Part shown: piece by piece, positions 46,478 to 60,127 of the stretch
How positions within the stretch are numbered: the stretch's first letter is position 1
How the letters are laid out: each line of letters begins with the position of its first letter
Assembly (NCBI GenBank): GCA_900471525.1
Contig: UCEZ01000010.1
Coordinates: forward strand, 1 to 64,000
Source of the DNA: Hyphomicrobiales bacterium
Lineage (GTDB): Bacteria > Pseudomonadota > Alphaproteobacteria > Rhizobiales > Rhizobiaceae
DNA length: 64,000 nt
Direction: 5' to 3'
Translations under genes and position numbers: made by a program
Notes under the pieces: model-generated
Told to the model about the DNA's origin: nothing
What the model saw: the letters and a program-made list of their open reading frames with translations, nothing else
Databases searched by the model: none

Positions 46478-47845
46478 TCAGGCGGCGGCGGCGACCACCT
46501 GATTCCTGCCGTTGTTCTTAGCCTGGTAAAGTGCCGTATCCGCACGCTTCAACAAAGCTTCCGGCGTATCGCCCGCCGGGTTGAGCGTGGCGATCCCAAG
46601 AGAGGCCGTTATCGACAGACGAGTCTCGGAATTCGGCAGGTTAAAAGCCCTATCCTCGACGATCGTGCGCAGGCGCTCGGCAATCGCGGCGGCCGCATCG
46701 GCGGGCGTGTCCGGCATCACGACGACGAACTCCTCACCGCCAAACCGGCAGGCAAGGTCGGCACCGCGGACCGTGGAGCGGACGCGATGGGCGAAGTCTC
46801 GCAGGACCTCGTCTCCGGCATCGTGGCCATAGGTATCGTTCACACTCTTGAAGCGGTCAATATCGGTGATGCAGATCGACAGCGGCCGCCCACGTACAAG
46901 GGCGCGATCGATCAAGAGTTTCAAATGGTTGTCGAGATATCGGCGATTGTGCAGCCCGGTCAATCCATCGGTGACCGCAAGCTCGATCGTCTGCTTGACA
47001 CTGGCCCGCAGCTGATCGTTGCAATGCTTGCGGCGGATTTGCGTCAGGCTTCGCGCGACAAGTTCATTCGGATCAACCGGCCGCATCAAATAGTCGGTGA
47101 CGCCAAGATCGAGGGCGCGCACGATCATCTCATCATTCCCCTGCTCGGCAATGATGAGGAGCGGGATATAGCGTGTGCGCTCCAGCGAGCGCAGCTGCGA
47201 GCAGAGCCGCAAGGGATCGTAGTGGTCGAAGTTCGAATTAACGATGACAAGATCGAAGCTGTTTTCGGCCGCTTCGAACAGCGCTGCCTGCGGATCGGAC
47301 ATTGCCGTCACGTCGGCGACCGGCTTCAGCGCCCGGATAATGCGCTCCTGCGAACTGCCCCTGCCATCGACGAGCAGGACGTTGCCGAACTGGTCCGGCC
47401 GGTCCGTGGTGGTTAGGTCCTGCAGGCCGACATTATGGGCTGTTTCGGCGCGGAGGCGCAGTTCGTCGCTGACGTTCTTCAAACGCACCAGGCTCTTGAC
47501 GCGGGACATCAGCTGAAGGTCGTTGACAGGCTTGGTAAGGAAATCATCGGCACCGGCCTTTAACCCCCTCACCCGGTCGGAGGGCTGATCGAGCGCGGTC
47601 ACCATGACGACAGGAATGTGCGCGGTACGCGGGTTCGACTTCAGGCGCTCGCAAACCTCGAACCCGTCAATCCCGGGCATCATGATATCGAGCAGGATGA
47701 GATCAACCGGCTGCTTCTCGCAGATTGCCAGCGCCTCATAACCGTCGGCCGCCGTCAGCACATCGAAATACTCAGCCACAAGCCGCGCTTCGAGCAGCTT
47801 CACGTTGGCCGGTATGTCGTCGACGACAAGAATACGCGCAGTCAT
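46478..47845 (-). CDS. pleD: Diguanylate cyclase response regulator PleD
   Basis: The protein has 455 residues from the ATG at 47845. Two receiver domains come first: the first has the phospho-accepting Asp in LILLDIMMPG, and the second is degenerate. A GGDEF domain follows with the active site CRFGGEEFVVVMP. The inhibitory site RGAD lies just before it, so product feedback by cyclic di-GMP is likely. PleD is the polar-development output of DivJ/PleC in Caulobacter, and divK lies directly upstream. Confidence 0.95.
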   Translation of the reverse strand: MTARILVVDDIPANVKLLEARLVAEYFDVLTAADGYEALAICEKQPVDLILLDIMMPGIDGFEVCERLKSNPRTAHIPVVMVTALDQPSDRVRGLKAGADDFLTKPVNDLQLMSRVKSLVRLKNVSDELRLRAETAHNVGLQDLTTTDRPDQFGNVLLVDGRGSSQERIIRALKPVADVTAMSDPQAALFEAAENSFDLVIVNSNFDHYDPLRLCSQLRSLERTRYIPLLIIAEQGNDEMIVRALDLGVTDYLMRPVDPNELVARSLTQIRRKHCNDQLRASVKQTIELAVTDGLTGLHNRRYLDNHLKLLIDRALVRGRPLSICITDIDRFKSVNDTYGHDAGDEVLRDFAHRVRSTVRGADLACRFGGEEFVVVMPDTPADAAAAIAERLRTIVEDRAFNLPNSETRLSITASLGIATLNPAGDTPEALLKRADTALYQAKNNGRNQVVAAAA

Positions 47846-47960
47846 GCAATCTTTCCTGCCAATGAGCGCCTGCAACAGAAAGCCGGTTCAACTCTCAAAT
47901 TTGCTTCATGCGCAGAATATCGTTCAGAGCGAAATTTTTACAGTCGCCCACAGCGCCGCG

Positions 47961-48332
47961 TCACGCGTCGCCCAAATAAGTCTTGATCGTCTCGATAAAT
48001 TTCGGCACCGAAATCGGCTTGGAAACATAGGCCTCGCAGCCGCCCTGCCTTATCCGCTCTTCATCACCCTTCATCGCGAAGGCCGTGACGGCGATCACCG
48101 GGATGACATGCAATTCGTCGTCTTCCTTCAGCCACTTGGTCACCTCAAGCCCGGAAACCTCCGGAAGCTGGATGTCCATCAGGATCAGATCCGGGCGATG
48201 TTTTCTTGCAAGATCAAGGGCTTCCATACCATTGCGGGTCTGGATAGTCGTGTAACCGGACGCCTCGATCAGGTCACGAAAGAGCTTCATATTCAGCTCA
48301 TTGTCTTCAACAATCATCACCTGTTTGGGCAT
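47961..48332 (-). CDS. divK: Single-domain response regulator DivK
   Basis: The protein has 123 residues from the ATG at 48332. It is a lone receiver domain, [20 protein letters not shown], with the phospho-accepting Asp in [13 protein letters not shown] and the late [13 protein letters not shown]. DivK controls CtrA through DivL/CckA in alphaproteobacterial cell-cycle control. pleD follows by 115 bp in the same direction, the usual operon. Confidence 0.96.
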   Translation of the reverse strand: MPKQVMIVEDNELNMKLFRDLIEASGYTTIQTRNGMEALDLARKHRPDLILMDIQLPEVSGLEVTKWLKEDDELHVIPVIAVTAFAMKGDEERIRQGGCEAYVSKPISVPKFIETIKTYLGDA

Positions 48333-48492
48333 TTCGATCCCTTGTTTTGCGGTTCCAGCTTGCAAGCCCGACGCATCCCTATAAGTTGCGGCGCGGCCGG
48401 GTTCACTGTTCCCGGAAGCCTGACGCTAAAGCTATTTGGTTGAAAAACAGGTAATATCCAGTGAAAAAATTACCCGAATGCGATAAGGATTG

Positions 48493-48771
48493 ATGCTTGT
48501 GACACCGGCTGAAGAAACAGCGATCGCCATCCTTGGATGGCTGGCAAATGAGCCGGAACTGCTGGGGCGTTTCCTGGCGCTGACCGGCACCGATCCCACG
48601 TCCCTGCGCCATGCTGCCGCTGATCCGGGCTTCCTTGCCGGCGTTGTCGATTTCCTGATGGGCCACGAGCCAACTTTGCTTGCCTTCTGCGAGGCGACCG
48701 GCACGCGGCCTGAAGATGTGGTGCGGGCGCATGCCATGCTGTCAGGCCCCGACAATCCCGGCGATTTCTGA
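48493..48771 (+). CDS. DUF3572 protein
   Basis: The protein has 92 residues from the ATG at 48493 (a TTG just before is possible). It is all-helical, with AIAILGWLANEPELLGRFLA and FLAGVVDFLMGHEPTLLAFC. This is the DUF3572 pattern, common beside divK in rhizobia. No function is known. The next gene starts 2 bp after its stop. Confidence 0.85.
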   Translation: MLVTPAEETAIAILGWLANEPELLGRFLALTGTDPTSLRHAAADPGFLAGVVDFLMGHEPTLLAFCEATGTRPEDVVRAHAMLSGPDNPGDF

Positions 48772-48773
48772 CG

Positions 48774-49415
48774 ATGACCGATGTGCTCGATCTCAGCCAT
48801 ATCCGCCTGACAGAACGGCCGCTGATCGTCTGCGATATCGATGAGGTGGTGCTCGAATTCCTGACGCCGTTTCGCAATTTCCTGCGCTCGTCCGGCCGCG
48901 ACCTGCTGCCGCGTTCCTTCCGTCTGCATGGCAATGTCGTGCAACTGGAAACCGGCGAGCCGGTTGTCGACCAAACGACGACGAATTTGCTGGAGGAGTT
49001 CTTCACACTGCAGGACGCGTGGCAGACACCGGCCGACCGCGTTGTCGAGACCCTGGCTGAGCTTTCCGCGGATGCCGACATCATCTTCCTGACGGCAATG
49101 CCGCCACGCCACAGCGTTGTGCGCAGGACGTTGCTCGACCGGCATGCCCTTCACTATCCGCTGCTTGCCAGCGAAGAGCCCAAGGGCCCGATCATCAAGC
49201 GGCTGCATGACGGCCGCGACGTGCCGCTGGTCTTCATCGATGACATCCTGCGCAATCTCCAATCGGTGCGCACCCACGCGCCGGAGTGCCTGCTGGTCAA
49301 CTTGATGGCCAACGCGGAGTTCCGGGCCATGGCGCCTGATCCGGGCGACGGAATCCTGAAAGCAGACAGCTGGACGGATGCAGCCGCGATCATTCGCAAG
49401 CATTTCCTGCGCTGA
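48774..49415 (+). CDS. HAD-superfamily-like protein
   Basis: The protein has 213 residues. A HAD-type motif I is seen in PLIVCDIDEVVLEF (Asp-x-Asp), motif II-like Thr in DIIFLTAMP, and a late acidic pair in PLVFIDDILRN. This suggests a phosphatase or phosphotransferase fold. No substrate can be named. It is coupled to the DUF3572 gene. Confidence 0.75.
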   Translation: MTDVLDLSHIRLTERPLIVCDIDEVVLEFLTPFRNFLRSSGRDLLPRSFRLHGNVVQLETGEPVVDQTTTNLLEEFFTLQDAWQTPADRVVETLAELSADADIIFLTAMPPRHSVVRRTLLDRHALHYPLLASEEPKGPIIKRLHDGRDVPLVFIDDILRNLQSVRTHAPECLLVNLMANAEFRAMAPDPGDGILKADSWTDAAAIIRKHFLR

Positions 49416-49537
49416 ACGCAGACCGACAAATGAGGGCTGAGGAAAAACTCCGCTTAACCTCACCTTTCCTGCGAAGACCATCGAGATCACCTATCCCTTG
49501 TCTTGAGACTCGGAAGCTTACGGCGTATCGTGCAGAT

Positions 49538-49552
49538 GTTCAACTTTTGTTC
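49538..49552. promoter_or_regulatory. LexA (SOS) box of dinB
   Basis: This is a perfect GTTC-N7-GTTC (spacer AACTTTT), ending 6 bp before the dinB ATG. LexA bound here would overlap the start of the message. Confidence 0.85.
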
Positions 49553-49558
49553 TGATCA

Positions 49559-50848
49559 ATGCAAACAGACGCGCCGCAATTTCCGGGTTTTTGCCGAGAC
49601 TGCCTGACGGGCCAGCCGGCCGGCATTCGCCGTTGCCGAGCCTGCGGCAGCCCGCGCCTGCTGTATCACGCCGAACTCTATCAGCTGACCCTCGCCCATA
49701 TCGATTGTGATGCCTTCTATGCGTCGGTCGAGAAACGCGACAATCCTGAGCTTGCCGACAAGCCGGTGATCATTGGTGGCGGCAAGCGCGGCGTAGTCTC
49801 TACCGCCTGCTATATCGCCCGCATCCACGGTGTCCGCTCCGCCATGCCGATGTTCAAGGCCCTGGAGGCCTGTCCGCAAGCGATCGTCATCAAGCCTGAC
49901 ATGGAAAAATACGTGCGGGTCGGCCGCCAGGTGCGCACTCTGATGCAGGAACTGACGCCGCTGGTCCAGCCGCTTTCGATCGACGAGGCCTTCCTGGAAC
50001 TGAAAGGAACGGAGCGCCTGCATCACGATCCCCCTGCCCGAACGCTTGCAAAATTCGCCCGCCGCGTGGAACAGGAGATCGGTATCACCGTTTCCATCGG
50101 CCTCTCCTATTGCAAGTTCCTCGCCAAGGTCGCCTCCGACCTGCAGAAGCCGCGCGGCTTTTCCGTCATTGGCGAGGCAGAGGCGCTGGATTTTCTGAAA
50201 GAACGACCAGTCACGCTGATCTGGGGCGTCGGCAAGGCGTTTGCGGCGACGCTGGAGCGCGACGGCATCCGTACCATAGGCCAGCTGCAGACCATGGACG
50301 AAACCGACCTGATGAAGCGCTACGGCACGATGGGCCAACGTCTCTACCGTCTCGCGCGCGGACAGGACGAACGCAGCGTTGAAATCAATGGCGAAGCCAA
50401 GAGCGTTTCTTCGGAAACCACCTTCAACGACGACCTGTGCGACTATGACGACCTGGTGACGCATCTGAGGCGTTTGAGCGAACAGGTGGCGCATCGTCTG
50501 CGCAAGGCCAACATCGCCGGCCAGACCGTCGTGCTGAAGCTGAAAACCGCGGATTTCAAGAGCCGGACCCGCAACCGCCGCCTCGACAGCCCCACCCGCC
50601 TGGCCGATCGTATCTTCCGCACCGGCATGCAGCTTCTCGACAAGGAAACCGATGGAACGAAATTCCGCCTGATCGGCATCGGCGTTTCCGACCTCTCCGA
50701 TGCCGGCCTTGCGGATCCACCCGATCTGGTCGATGCGCAGGCCACACGCCGCGCCGCGGCGGAAGCGGCGATCAATACGTTGCGAGACAAGTTCGGCAAG
50801 GTAACGGTTGAAACCGGCTACACGTTCGGCAAGGGGCGCCGGAAATAG
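49559..50848 (+). CDS. dinB: DNA polymerase IV with N-terminal zinc ribbon
   Basis: The protein has 429 residues. Residues 10-35 form a zinc ribbon (CRDC and CRAC), an addition seen in rhizobial Pol IV. The Y-family polymerase follows: [19 protein letters not shown], the catalytic [11 protein letters not shown], and the helix-hairpin-helix region [20 protein letters not shown]. It copies past damaged bases with low fidelity. An SOS box directly precedes it. Confidence 0.95.
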   Translation: MQTDAPQFPGFCRDCLTGQPAGIRRCRACGSPRLLYHAELYQLTLAHIDCDAFYASVEKRDNPELADKPVIIGGGKRGVVSTACYIARIHGVRSAMPMFKALEACPQAIVIKPDMEKYVRVGRQVRTLMQELTPLVQPLSIDEAFLELKGTERLHHDPPARTLAKFARRVEQEIGITVSIGLSYCKFLAKVASDLQKPRGFSVIGEAEALDFLKERPVTLIWGVGKAFAATLERDGIRTIGQLQTMDETDLMKRYGTMGQRLYRLARGQDERSVEINGEAKSVSSETTFNDDLCDYDDLVTHLRRLSEQVAHRLRKANIAGQTVVLKLKTADFKSRTRNRRLDSPTRLADRIFRTGMQLLDKETDGTKFRLIGIGVSDLSDAGLADPPDLVDAQATRRAAAEAAINTLRDKFGKVTVETGYTFGKGRRK

Positions 50849-50960
50849 GGGCCGGCGAAAGTAGCCGGCTTCACGTTCTTGTGTTCCGCGCGAAACAGCA
50901 AACCTTCCTTAAATCTCTCAGGCTAGGCTCATCTGCGTTTTATTGCGTCCGGATGTTCCA

Positions 50961-52193
50961 ATGGTTTTGCGTCTTGCATTTGGTATCGGCATTGCCTTCG
51001 CCCTCTCCGCCAGCACCGCGCTGGCGGCCGGCGATCAGGCGCCCCTGCAGATCGTCGTTTCCAAGGACCAGCAATCACTGGTAGTCTATGACGGTGACAC
51101 GGTCGTCGCCACCTCCAACGTCTCGACGGGAAAAGCCGGCCATACGACGCCGACCGGCATCTTCTCAATTCTGGAGAAACGCCGCTTTCACAAGTCGAAC
51201 ATCTATTCAAACGCCCCGATGCCCTTCATGCAGCGGCTGACCTGGTCGGGCATAGCGCTGCATGCGTCGAACCACGTTCCGAACTATCCTGCGTCGCACG
51301 GCTGCGTCCGCATGCCGGATGACTTCGCCAAGCAACTCTTCAAGATGACCGGCCGTGGTCTGCATGTCCTGATCTCAGATCGGCAGCTGACACCGGTCGC
51401 CATCTCCGATCCCTTCCTGTTCCAACCGGTGGCGGAAGAGCCCGCGCTGCTTTCAGATGCGGTCTTGCGGCCGACCGTCTCGCAGGTTCACACGAAATCC
51501 GTCGAAGTCGCCACGATAGAGCCCGTGCCCGCCAAGGCCGCTACCGTCGAGACCCAAGAAGAGCCGCCGATCCGCATGCTGATCACGCATCGCGGTGTGC
51601 GCGAAATCACGCTCGATATCCAGACCCTGCTCAACCAGCTCGGCTATGCCGCCGGCATTCCCGATGGTTACACCGGCATGCAAACCGTGGAGGCGATCAG
51701 GGCCTTCCAGACGGCGGAAAAACTGACCGTCGACGGCAAGGCGACGCCCGCCTTCGTGGAAGCTCTCTATCTCAAGGCCGGCAAGGGTAAGCCGCCGAAC
51801 GGTCAGCTTCTCGTTCGCCGAGATTTTACACCGCTGTTCGAGGCGCCTGTCGTGATCGACAGGCCGGAGATCGCGCTCGGAACGCATTTCTTCCAGTTCC
51901 AGAACATCGATGTGTCGACCGGCAAGGGCCAATGGTTCGCCATGACGCTCGACAATGCACTGCCCGGCCCAATGAAAAAGCGGCTGGGTATCACCATCGA
52001 AGAAGACGCGACGGCATTCAACGCCGCTCAGCGCACCCTGAGCCGCATCACCATTCCCGACGAGGCACGCCAGCAAATCAACGGACTGCTTGCAGAGGGC
52101 TCGTCACTGACGATCTCCGACATGGGACTCGGGCAGGAAACGGGCGACGGCACGGATTTCGTGACGGTCACGCATACCAAACCGAAATCCTGA
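50961..52193 (+). CDS. L,D-transpeptidase with peptidoglycan-binding domain
   Basis: The protein has 410 residues from the ATG at 50961 (a TTG 18 bases earlier is possible), with a signal peptide ending STALA. The YkuD domain (residues about 30-140) holds the catalytic HASNHVPNYPASHGCVRM. A PG_binding_1 domain follows near residues 215-275 (LLNQLGYAAGIPDGYTGMQT). Such enzymes form 3-3 crosslinks or attach proteins to peptidoglycan; this matters in Rhizobiales, which grow at the pole with many 3-3 links. The C-terminal third is of unknown function. Confidence 0.9.
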   Translation: MVLRLAFGIGIAFALSASTALAAGDQAPLQIVVSKDQQSLVVYDGDTVVATSNVSTGKAGHTTPTGIFSILEKRRFHKSNIYSNAPMPFMQRLTWSGIALHASNHVPNYPASHGCVRMPDDFAKQLFKMTGRGLHVLISDRQLTPVAISDPFLFQPVAEEPALLSDAVLRPTVSQVHTKSVEVATIEPVPAKAATVETQEEPPIRMLITHRGVREITLDIQTLLNQLGYAAGIPDGYTGMQTVEAIRAFQTAEKLTVDGKATPAFVEALYLKAGKGKPPNGQLLVRRDFTPLFEAPVVIDRPEIALGTHFFQFQNIDVSTGKGQWFAMTLDNALPGPMKKRLGITIEEDATAFNAAQRTLSRITIPDEARQQINGLLAEGSSLTISDMGLGQETGDGTDFVTVTHTKPKS

Positions 52194-52209
52194 GCAGTCG
52201 GGCTCTCTG

Positions 52210-55716
<3,507 letters not shown>

Positions 55717-55881
55717 CGCACACCCCGATTCCCATGAAGGCCCGAGGATATCCTGTTTCCGTCCGCAGATGTCCAGATTTCATCCGCTGCGCGACCGCTT
55801 TTTCCAGCCATCAACCGCTTGTCCACAGCCGGGCGTGCGAAGCGCCCCACGGCGAGAAAGCTGCGATGAGGATAGGGCTCG

Positions 55882-55968
55882 TCACATGCCCATAACGATG
55901 ATCGAAAAGCTGGCCACGAACATGGCGATTGAGGTGAATGCAGCGAGGTCCCGAATAAAGTCAGTCAT
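55882..55968 (-). CDS. 28-residue membrane peptide under a tandem SOS box
   Basis: The frame encodes MTDFIRDLAAFTSIAMFVAS and eight more residues, ending in VMGM. It is a single hydrophobic helix with a short polar, charged start. GGGAG lies 7 bases before the ATG. Three GTTC units with two 7-base spacers lie 24-49 bp before the start, giving two overlapping LexA boxes. SOS-induced small membrane proteins are known in other bacteria (TisB, SidA, DidA), but I cannot show relation to any of them. The rest of the gap at 55717-56166 holds no gene that I can see. Confidence 0.65.
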   Translation of the reverse strand: MTDFIRDLAAFTSIAMFVASFSIIVMGM

Positions 55969-55991
55969 TGCAAGGCTCCCTTTTCTGTTAT

Positions 55992-56017
55992 GTTCCTATA
56001 TTGTTCTATTTATGTTC
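55992..56017. promoter_or_regulatory. Tandem LexA (SOS) boxes
   Basis: GTTC-CTATATT-GTTC-TATTTAT-GTTC gives two perfect boxes sharing the middle GTTC (55992-56006 and 56003-56017). They face the 28-residue leftward gene; the rightward gene starts 150 bp away. Confidence 0.8.
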
Positions 56018-56166
56018 ATGCGTCAACCAGCAACAGCAAATCTTCCGTTCCGGTGTTCTGGAGATGGTAAACAGTTTCAATCTGACCCTTCTGCAGGGCA
56101 GACGGCCTCTGGACGCCTGCAGGCGAGCCGATTAGTCTCACGCCGATGACAATCGAGGGGCGAAGA

Positions 56167-56748
56167 ATGAGGATGTCACTGGCCGTCATGACGGCGTTTA
56201 TCGGCTTTTCCGCAACTGCGGCGCAGGCTGCCGAAGCGATCGATCCGGATCGCATTGTGTCAGCCGCCACCGGCGACTGGGACAAGGACGGCAGCTCGGA
56301 CCTTGCGATGCTGGTTTCGGCGCCTGAGGGCAGCGACGAGGATCACGCGGTCTATATTTATCTCGACGACGGCGATACCGCGCGGTTGAAACTGAAAACC
56401 GTGGCGCCGAACAAGGTCTGGGGAGACGTGATCATGGCCGGTCGAGCTCCCTCGATCGCTGCCTTACCGAACGGCTCGATTCTGATCGAGTCACACAATG
56501 ACTCCGTCGGCCGCAACCGCTGGGAGCAGAAGCTGACCGTCGCCTACCGCAATTTCGATTTCGTGGTCGCCGGATACACTTATTCGTCCTACGACACGCT
56601 CGATCTCGACAACACCTCTGAATGCGATTTCAACGTGCTCACGGGCAAGGGCAAGAGCAACGGCAAGCCGATCGCCACCAAGGGCGAAATCGTGCTCCTG
56701 AAGGATTGGGACGATGATCGTGGCCAATCGGTCTGTGGCGACGAGTAG
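56167..56748 (+). CDS. Secreted protein with an EF-hand-like loop, function unknown
   Basis: The protein has 193 residues from the ATG at 56167, with GAGGGG 6 bases before it. It has a signal peptide (ending ATAAQA) and, just after it, a calcium-loop-like segment, GDWDKDGSSDLAML, as in FG-GAP/VCBS repeats. Two late Cys residues (SECDFNV and SVCGDE) may form a disulfide. I recognise no enzyme motif. It is convergent with lolD. Confidence 0.7.
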   Translation: MRMSLAVMTAFIGFSATAAQAAEAIDPDRIVSAATGDWDKDGSSDLAMLVSAPEGSDEDHAVYIYLDDGDTARLKLKTVAPNKVWGDVIMAGRAPSIAALPNGSILIESHNDSVGRNRWEQKLTVAYRNFDFVVAGYTYSSYDTLDLDNTSECDFNVLTGKGKSNGKPIATKGEIVLLKDWDDDRGQSVCGDE

Positions 56749-56777
56749 CGCTGCCCAAAGCCGCGTGTTTCGTCGCT

Positions 56778-57461
56778 CTAAAGCTCGACAACCTTGCCGT
56801 CTTCGATGGTGACGCGGCGATCCATGCGCGAGGCCAGCTCGTAATTGTGCGTGGCGATCATCGCCGCGAGGCCAGACTGGCGCACCAAAGCTTCCAGCGC
56901 CTCGAACACATAGCCCGCGGTTTCCGGGTCGAGATTGCCCGTCGGCTCATCAGCCAGCAGCACCAGAGGCGCATTGGCAACCGCTCTGGCAATGGCGACA
57001 CGCTGCTGCTCGCCGCCTGAAAGCTCTGAGGGACGATGTTCGGCGCGGTGGCCGATGCGCATGTAATCGAGCAGCGCCGCCGCACGTTCGCGGGCCTCGC
57101 CCTTGGCCAAGCCGGCGATCAGCTGCGGCATCATGATGTTTTCGATCGCGGTGAATTCCGGCAGCAGGTGGTGGAACTGGTAGACGAAACCGATGTCGTT
57201 GCGGCGAATTGCCGTGCGCTGCTCGTCGCCGAGCGTGCCGCAGGACTGGCCGTTGATCAGCACTTCGCCCGCGTCCGGCCGCTCCAACAGGCCAGCCAGA
57301 TGCAGGAGCGTCGACTTGCCGGTGCCGGACGGCGCCACGAGCGCGACTGTCTGCCCGCCATACAGCGAAAAATCCGCGCCCTTGAGGATCGACAGAGTTT
57401 CTTCGCCCTGGCTGTAATGACGTTCGACGCCGGAAAGCTGCAATGCCACGCGCGCATTCAT
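56778..57461 (-). CDS. lolD: Lipoprotein-releasing ABC transporter ATPase
   Basis: The protein has 227 residues. Walker A is [12 protein letters not shown], the signature is [14 protein letters not shown], and Walker B is [14 protein letters not shown]. LolD powers release of lipoproteins from the inner membrane to LolA, together with the membrane partner encoded 18 bp upstream. Length and order are standard. Confidence 0.94.
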   Translation of the reverse strand: MNARVALQLSGVERHYSQGEETLSILKGADFSLYGGQTVALVAPSGTGKSTLLHLAGLLERPDAGEVLINGQSCGTLGDEQRTAIRRNDIGFVYQFHHLLPEFTAIENIMMPQLIAGLAKGEARERAAALLDYMRIGHRAEHRPSELSGGEQQRVAIARAVANAPLVLLADEPTGNLDPETAGYVFEALEALVRQSGLAAMIATHNYELASRMDRRVTIEDGKVVEL

Positions 57462-57479
57462 CGTGTCTGTAATCCCTAG

Positions 57480-58787
57480 TTATTCGTAGCGCAGAGCCTG
57501 AACCGGATCGAGGCGCGAAGCGCGCCAGGCCGGAAAGATCGTGGCAAGAAAGGACAGGCTGATCGCCATGACGACGACCGAAGTGGTTTCGCCCAGATTC
57601 ATATCGGCCGGAAGCTGGCTTAAGAAATAGAGTTCGGGATTGAACAGCGTCGTGCCCGAAATCCAGGAAAAGAACTGTCGGATGGACTCGACGTTGAGGC
57701 AGACGATAACCCCCAGCAATACGCCCGCCAAGGTGCCGACAATGCCGATCGCCGCGCCCGTCATGAAGAATATCCGCATGATGGCGCCGGATGACGCACC
57801 CATGGTGCGCAGGATGGCGATGTCGCTGCCCTTGTCCTTCACCAGCATGATCAGGCCCGAGACAATGTTGAGCGCCGCCACCAGAACGATCAGCGTCAGG
57901 ATCATGAACATGACATTGCGCTCGACCTGAAGGGCCGAGAAGAATGTCTTGTTGCGGTCGCGCCAATCGCTGATCAGCACCTGGCGGCCAGCCGCATCCT
58001 CCACCGGCTGACGCAGATCGTCGACCAGATCCGGATTGGTGACGAACAGCTCGATCGACTGGGCAATGCCCTCCGCGTTGAAATAGAGCTGCGCTTCTTC
58101 CAGCGGCATGAAGATGATGGAAGCATCGTATTCCGACATGCCGATCTCGAAGATCGCCGAGACGGTATAGGACTTGACGCGGGGATTGACGCCCATCGGC
58201 GTGATGTCGCCTTCAGGCGCCACCAGCGTGATCGTTCCGCCGGCGGTTATGCCGAGCTGCTCGGCCATGCGCGAGCCGATCGCCACACCGGTTCCCGCGG
58301 CATAACCGACGAGATCGCCGGACTTTATATGATCGGAGATGGATTTCATTTTGGCGAGATCGTCGGCGCGCACGCCGCGCACCAGAGCGCCAGTTCCGGC
58401 GCCACCAGGGCCGGAGGCGAGCGTCTGGCCCTCGATCATCGGGATCGCCATGGTGACGCCCTTGACGCCGGAGAACTTGGTCGCCAGATCGGCATAGTTG
58501 TCCAGAGGACCATCCAACGGCTGGACAATCATGTGACCGTTGATGCCGAGGATGCGCGAGATCAGCTCGGTGCGAAAGCCGTTCATCACCGCCATGACGA
58601 TGATCAGCGTTGCGACGCCGAGCATGATGCCGATGAAGGAAAAGCCGGCGATCACCGAAATGAACGCTTCCTTGCGGCGCGAGCGCAGGTAGCGCCAGGC
58701 CACCATGCGCTCAAATGTGGAAAACGGACGGCTGGACGGCGGCTGGGCGGCCGCTGCCTTTTCCTGCTCTAGCGTCGCGGCGCTCAT
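57480..58787 (-). CDS. lolC: Lipoprotein-releasing system permease (LolC/LolE)
   Basis: The protein has 435 residues from the ATG at 58787; the frame is open further up inside proS. A hydrophobic helix follows the polar start (EAFISVIAGFSFIGIMLGVA), then a periplasmic domain (residues 70-290), then three helices of the FtsX type. With one permease gene, alphaproteobacteria probably use a homodimer (LolF-like) in place of LolC and LolE. It is cotranscribed with proS (11 bp) and lolD. Confidence 0.92.
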   Translation of the reverse strand: MSAATLEQEKAAAAQPPSSRPFSTFERMVAWRYLRSRRKEAFISVIAGFSFIGIMLGVATLIIVMAVMNGFRTELISRILGINGHMIVQPLDGPLDNYADLATKFSGVKGVTMAIPMIEGQTLASGPGGAGTGALVRGVRADDLAKMKSISDHIKSGDLVGYAAGTGVAIGSRMAEQLGITAGGTITLVAPEGDITPMGVNPRVKSYTVSAIFEIGMSEYDASIIFMPLEEAQLYFNAEGIAQSIELFVTNPDLVDDLRQPVEDAAGRQVLISDWRDRNKTFFSALQVERNVMFMILTLIVLVAALNIVSGLIMLVKDKGSDIAILRTMGASSGAIMRIFFMTGAAIGIVGTLAGVLLGVIVCLNVESIRQFFSWISGTTLFNPELYFLSQLPADMNLGETTSVVVMAISLSFLATIFPAWRASRLDPVQALRYE

Positions 58788-58798
58788 TCCTTGGTCCC

Positions 58799-60127
58799 TT
58801 ATTTCGAGGCGGTCAGCTTGTTGATGGCAGCCTCGATGGTCAATGTTTCGCGAGCGCCGGTCTTGCGGTCCTTGAGCTCGACCTCGCCATTGGCGACGGA
58901 ACGCGGGCCGGCAATGATCTGCACGGGAACACCGATCAGGTCGGCGGTCGCAAACTTCGTGCCGGCACGGTCGTCCTTGTCGTCGTACAGCGTATCGAAT
59001 CCTGCGTTGTTGAGTGCAGCATAAATCTTTTCGCACGCCGCGTCGCAGGCGTCATCGCCGGATTTCATGTTGATGACAACCGCGTCGAACGGTGCGATCG
59101 AGGTCGGCCAGATGATGCCGTTCTCGTCATGCGAGGCTTCGATGATGGCGGGAACCAGCCGGGTCGGGCCGATGCCGTAGGAGCCCATGTGCACGGTATG
59201 CTCTTTGCCGTCCGGCCCTTGCACCTTGGCGCCCATGGCTTCGGAGTATTTCGTGCCGAAATAGAAGATGTGGCCAACCTCGATGCCGCGCGCCGAAACC
59301 TTCGAAGCCTCTTCGATCGCATTGAAGGCAGCTTCGTCGTGCATCTCCGAGGTGGCAGCGTAGAGCGACGTCCACTTGTCGAAGATCGCCTTCATGGCGG
59401 CCGCGTCCCAGAAATCGGTGTCGTCGGTCGGGATATCGAAATCCAGGAAGTTCTTGTGGCAGAAGACTTCCGATTCACCGGTGTCAGCAAGGATGATGAA
59501 TTCATGGCTGAGATCGCCACCGATGGGGCCGGTGTCGGCGCGCATCGGAATGGCGCGCAGGCCCAGGCGCGAGAAGGTGCGCAGATAGGCCGCAAACATG
59601 CGGTTGTAGGAATCCACAGCGCCTTCGCGGTTGAGATCGAAGGAATAGGCATCCTTCATCAGGAACTCACGCGAGCGCATGGTGCCGAAGCGCGGACGGA
59701 TCTCGTCACGGAACTTCAGCTGGATATGGTAGAGATTGAGCGGCAGGTCCTTGTAGGACTTCACGTAGGAGCGGAACACATCGGTGATCATCTCCTCGTT
59801 GGTCGGACCGTAAAGCATCGGACGGTCCTGCCGGTCCTTGATGCGCAGCATTTCCTTGCCGTAAGCGTCGTAGCGTCCGCTTTCCTGCCAGAGTTCTGCC
59901 GATTGCAGCGTCGGCATCAACAGTTCGACGGCGCCGGCCCGGTTCTGCTCTTCGCGGATGATGGCGTTGACTTTGTCCAGAACCCGCTTGCCCAGCGGCA
60001 GCCAGGTATAGATGCCGGCCGACTGCTGGCGAACCATGCCGGCACGCAGCATCAGCCGGTGCGAGACGATCTCCGCTTCCTTCGGGTTTTCCTTCAGAAT
60101 GGGCATGAAAAAGCGGGACAGGCGCAT
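58799..60127 (-). CDS. proS: Prolyl-tRNA synthetase (short form)
   Basis: The protein has 442 residues of class II. Motif 1 lies near the start ([20 protein letters not shown]), motif 2 in [19 protein letters not shown], and motif 3 in [16 protein letters not shown]. The editing domain of about 180 residues, present in E. coli ProS between motifs 2 and 3, is absent, as is known for alphaproteobacteria. It charges tRNA(Pro) with proline. Confidence 0.97.
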   Translation of the reverse strand: MRLSRFFMPILKENPKEAEIVSHRLMLRAGMVRQQSAGIYTWLPLGKRVLDKVNAIIREEQNRAGAVELLMPTLQSAELWQESGRYDAYGKEMLRIKDRQDRPMLYGPTNEEMITDVFRSYVKSYKDLPLNLYHIQLKFRDEIRPRFGTMRSREFLMKDAYSFDLNREGAVDSYNRMFAAYLRTFSRLGLRAIPMRADTGPIGGDLSHEFIILADTGESEVFCHKNFLDFDIPTDDTDFWDAAAMKAIFDKWTSLYAATSEMHDEAAFNAIEEASKVSARGIEVGHIFYFGTKYSEAMGAKVQGPDGKEHTVHMGSYGIGPTRLVPAIIEASHDENGIIWPTSIAPFDAVVINMKSGDDACDAACEKIYAALNNAGFDTLYDDKDDRAGTKFATADLIGVPVQIIAGPRSVANGEVELKDRKTGARETLTIEAAINKLTASK

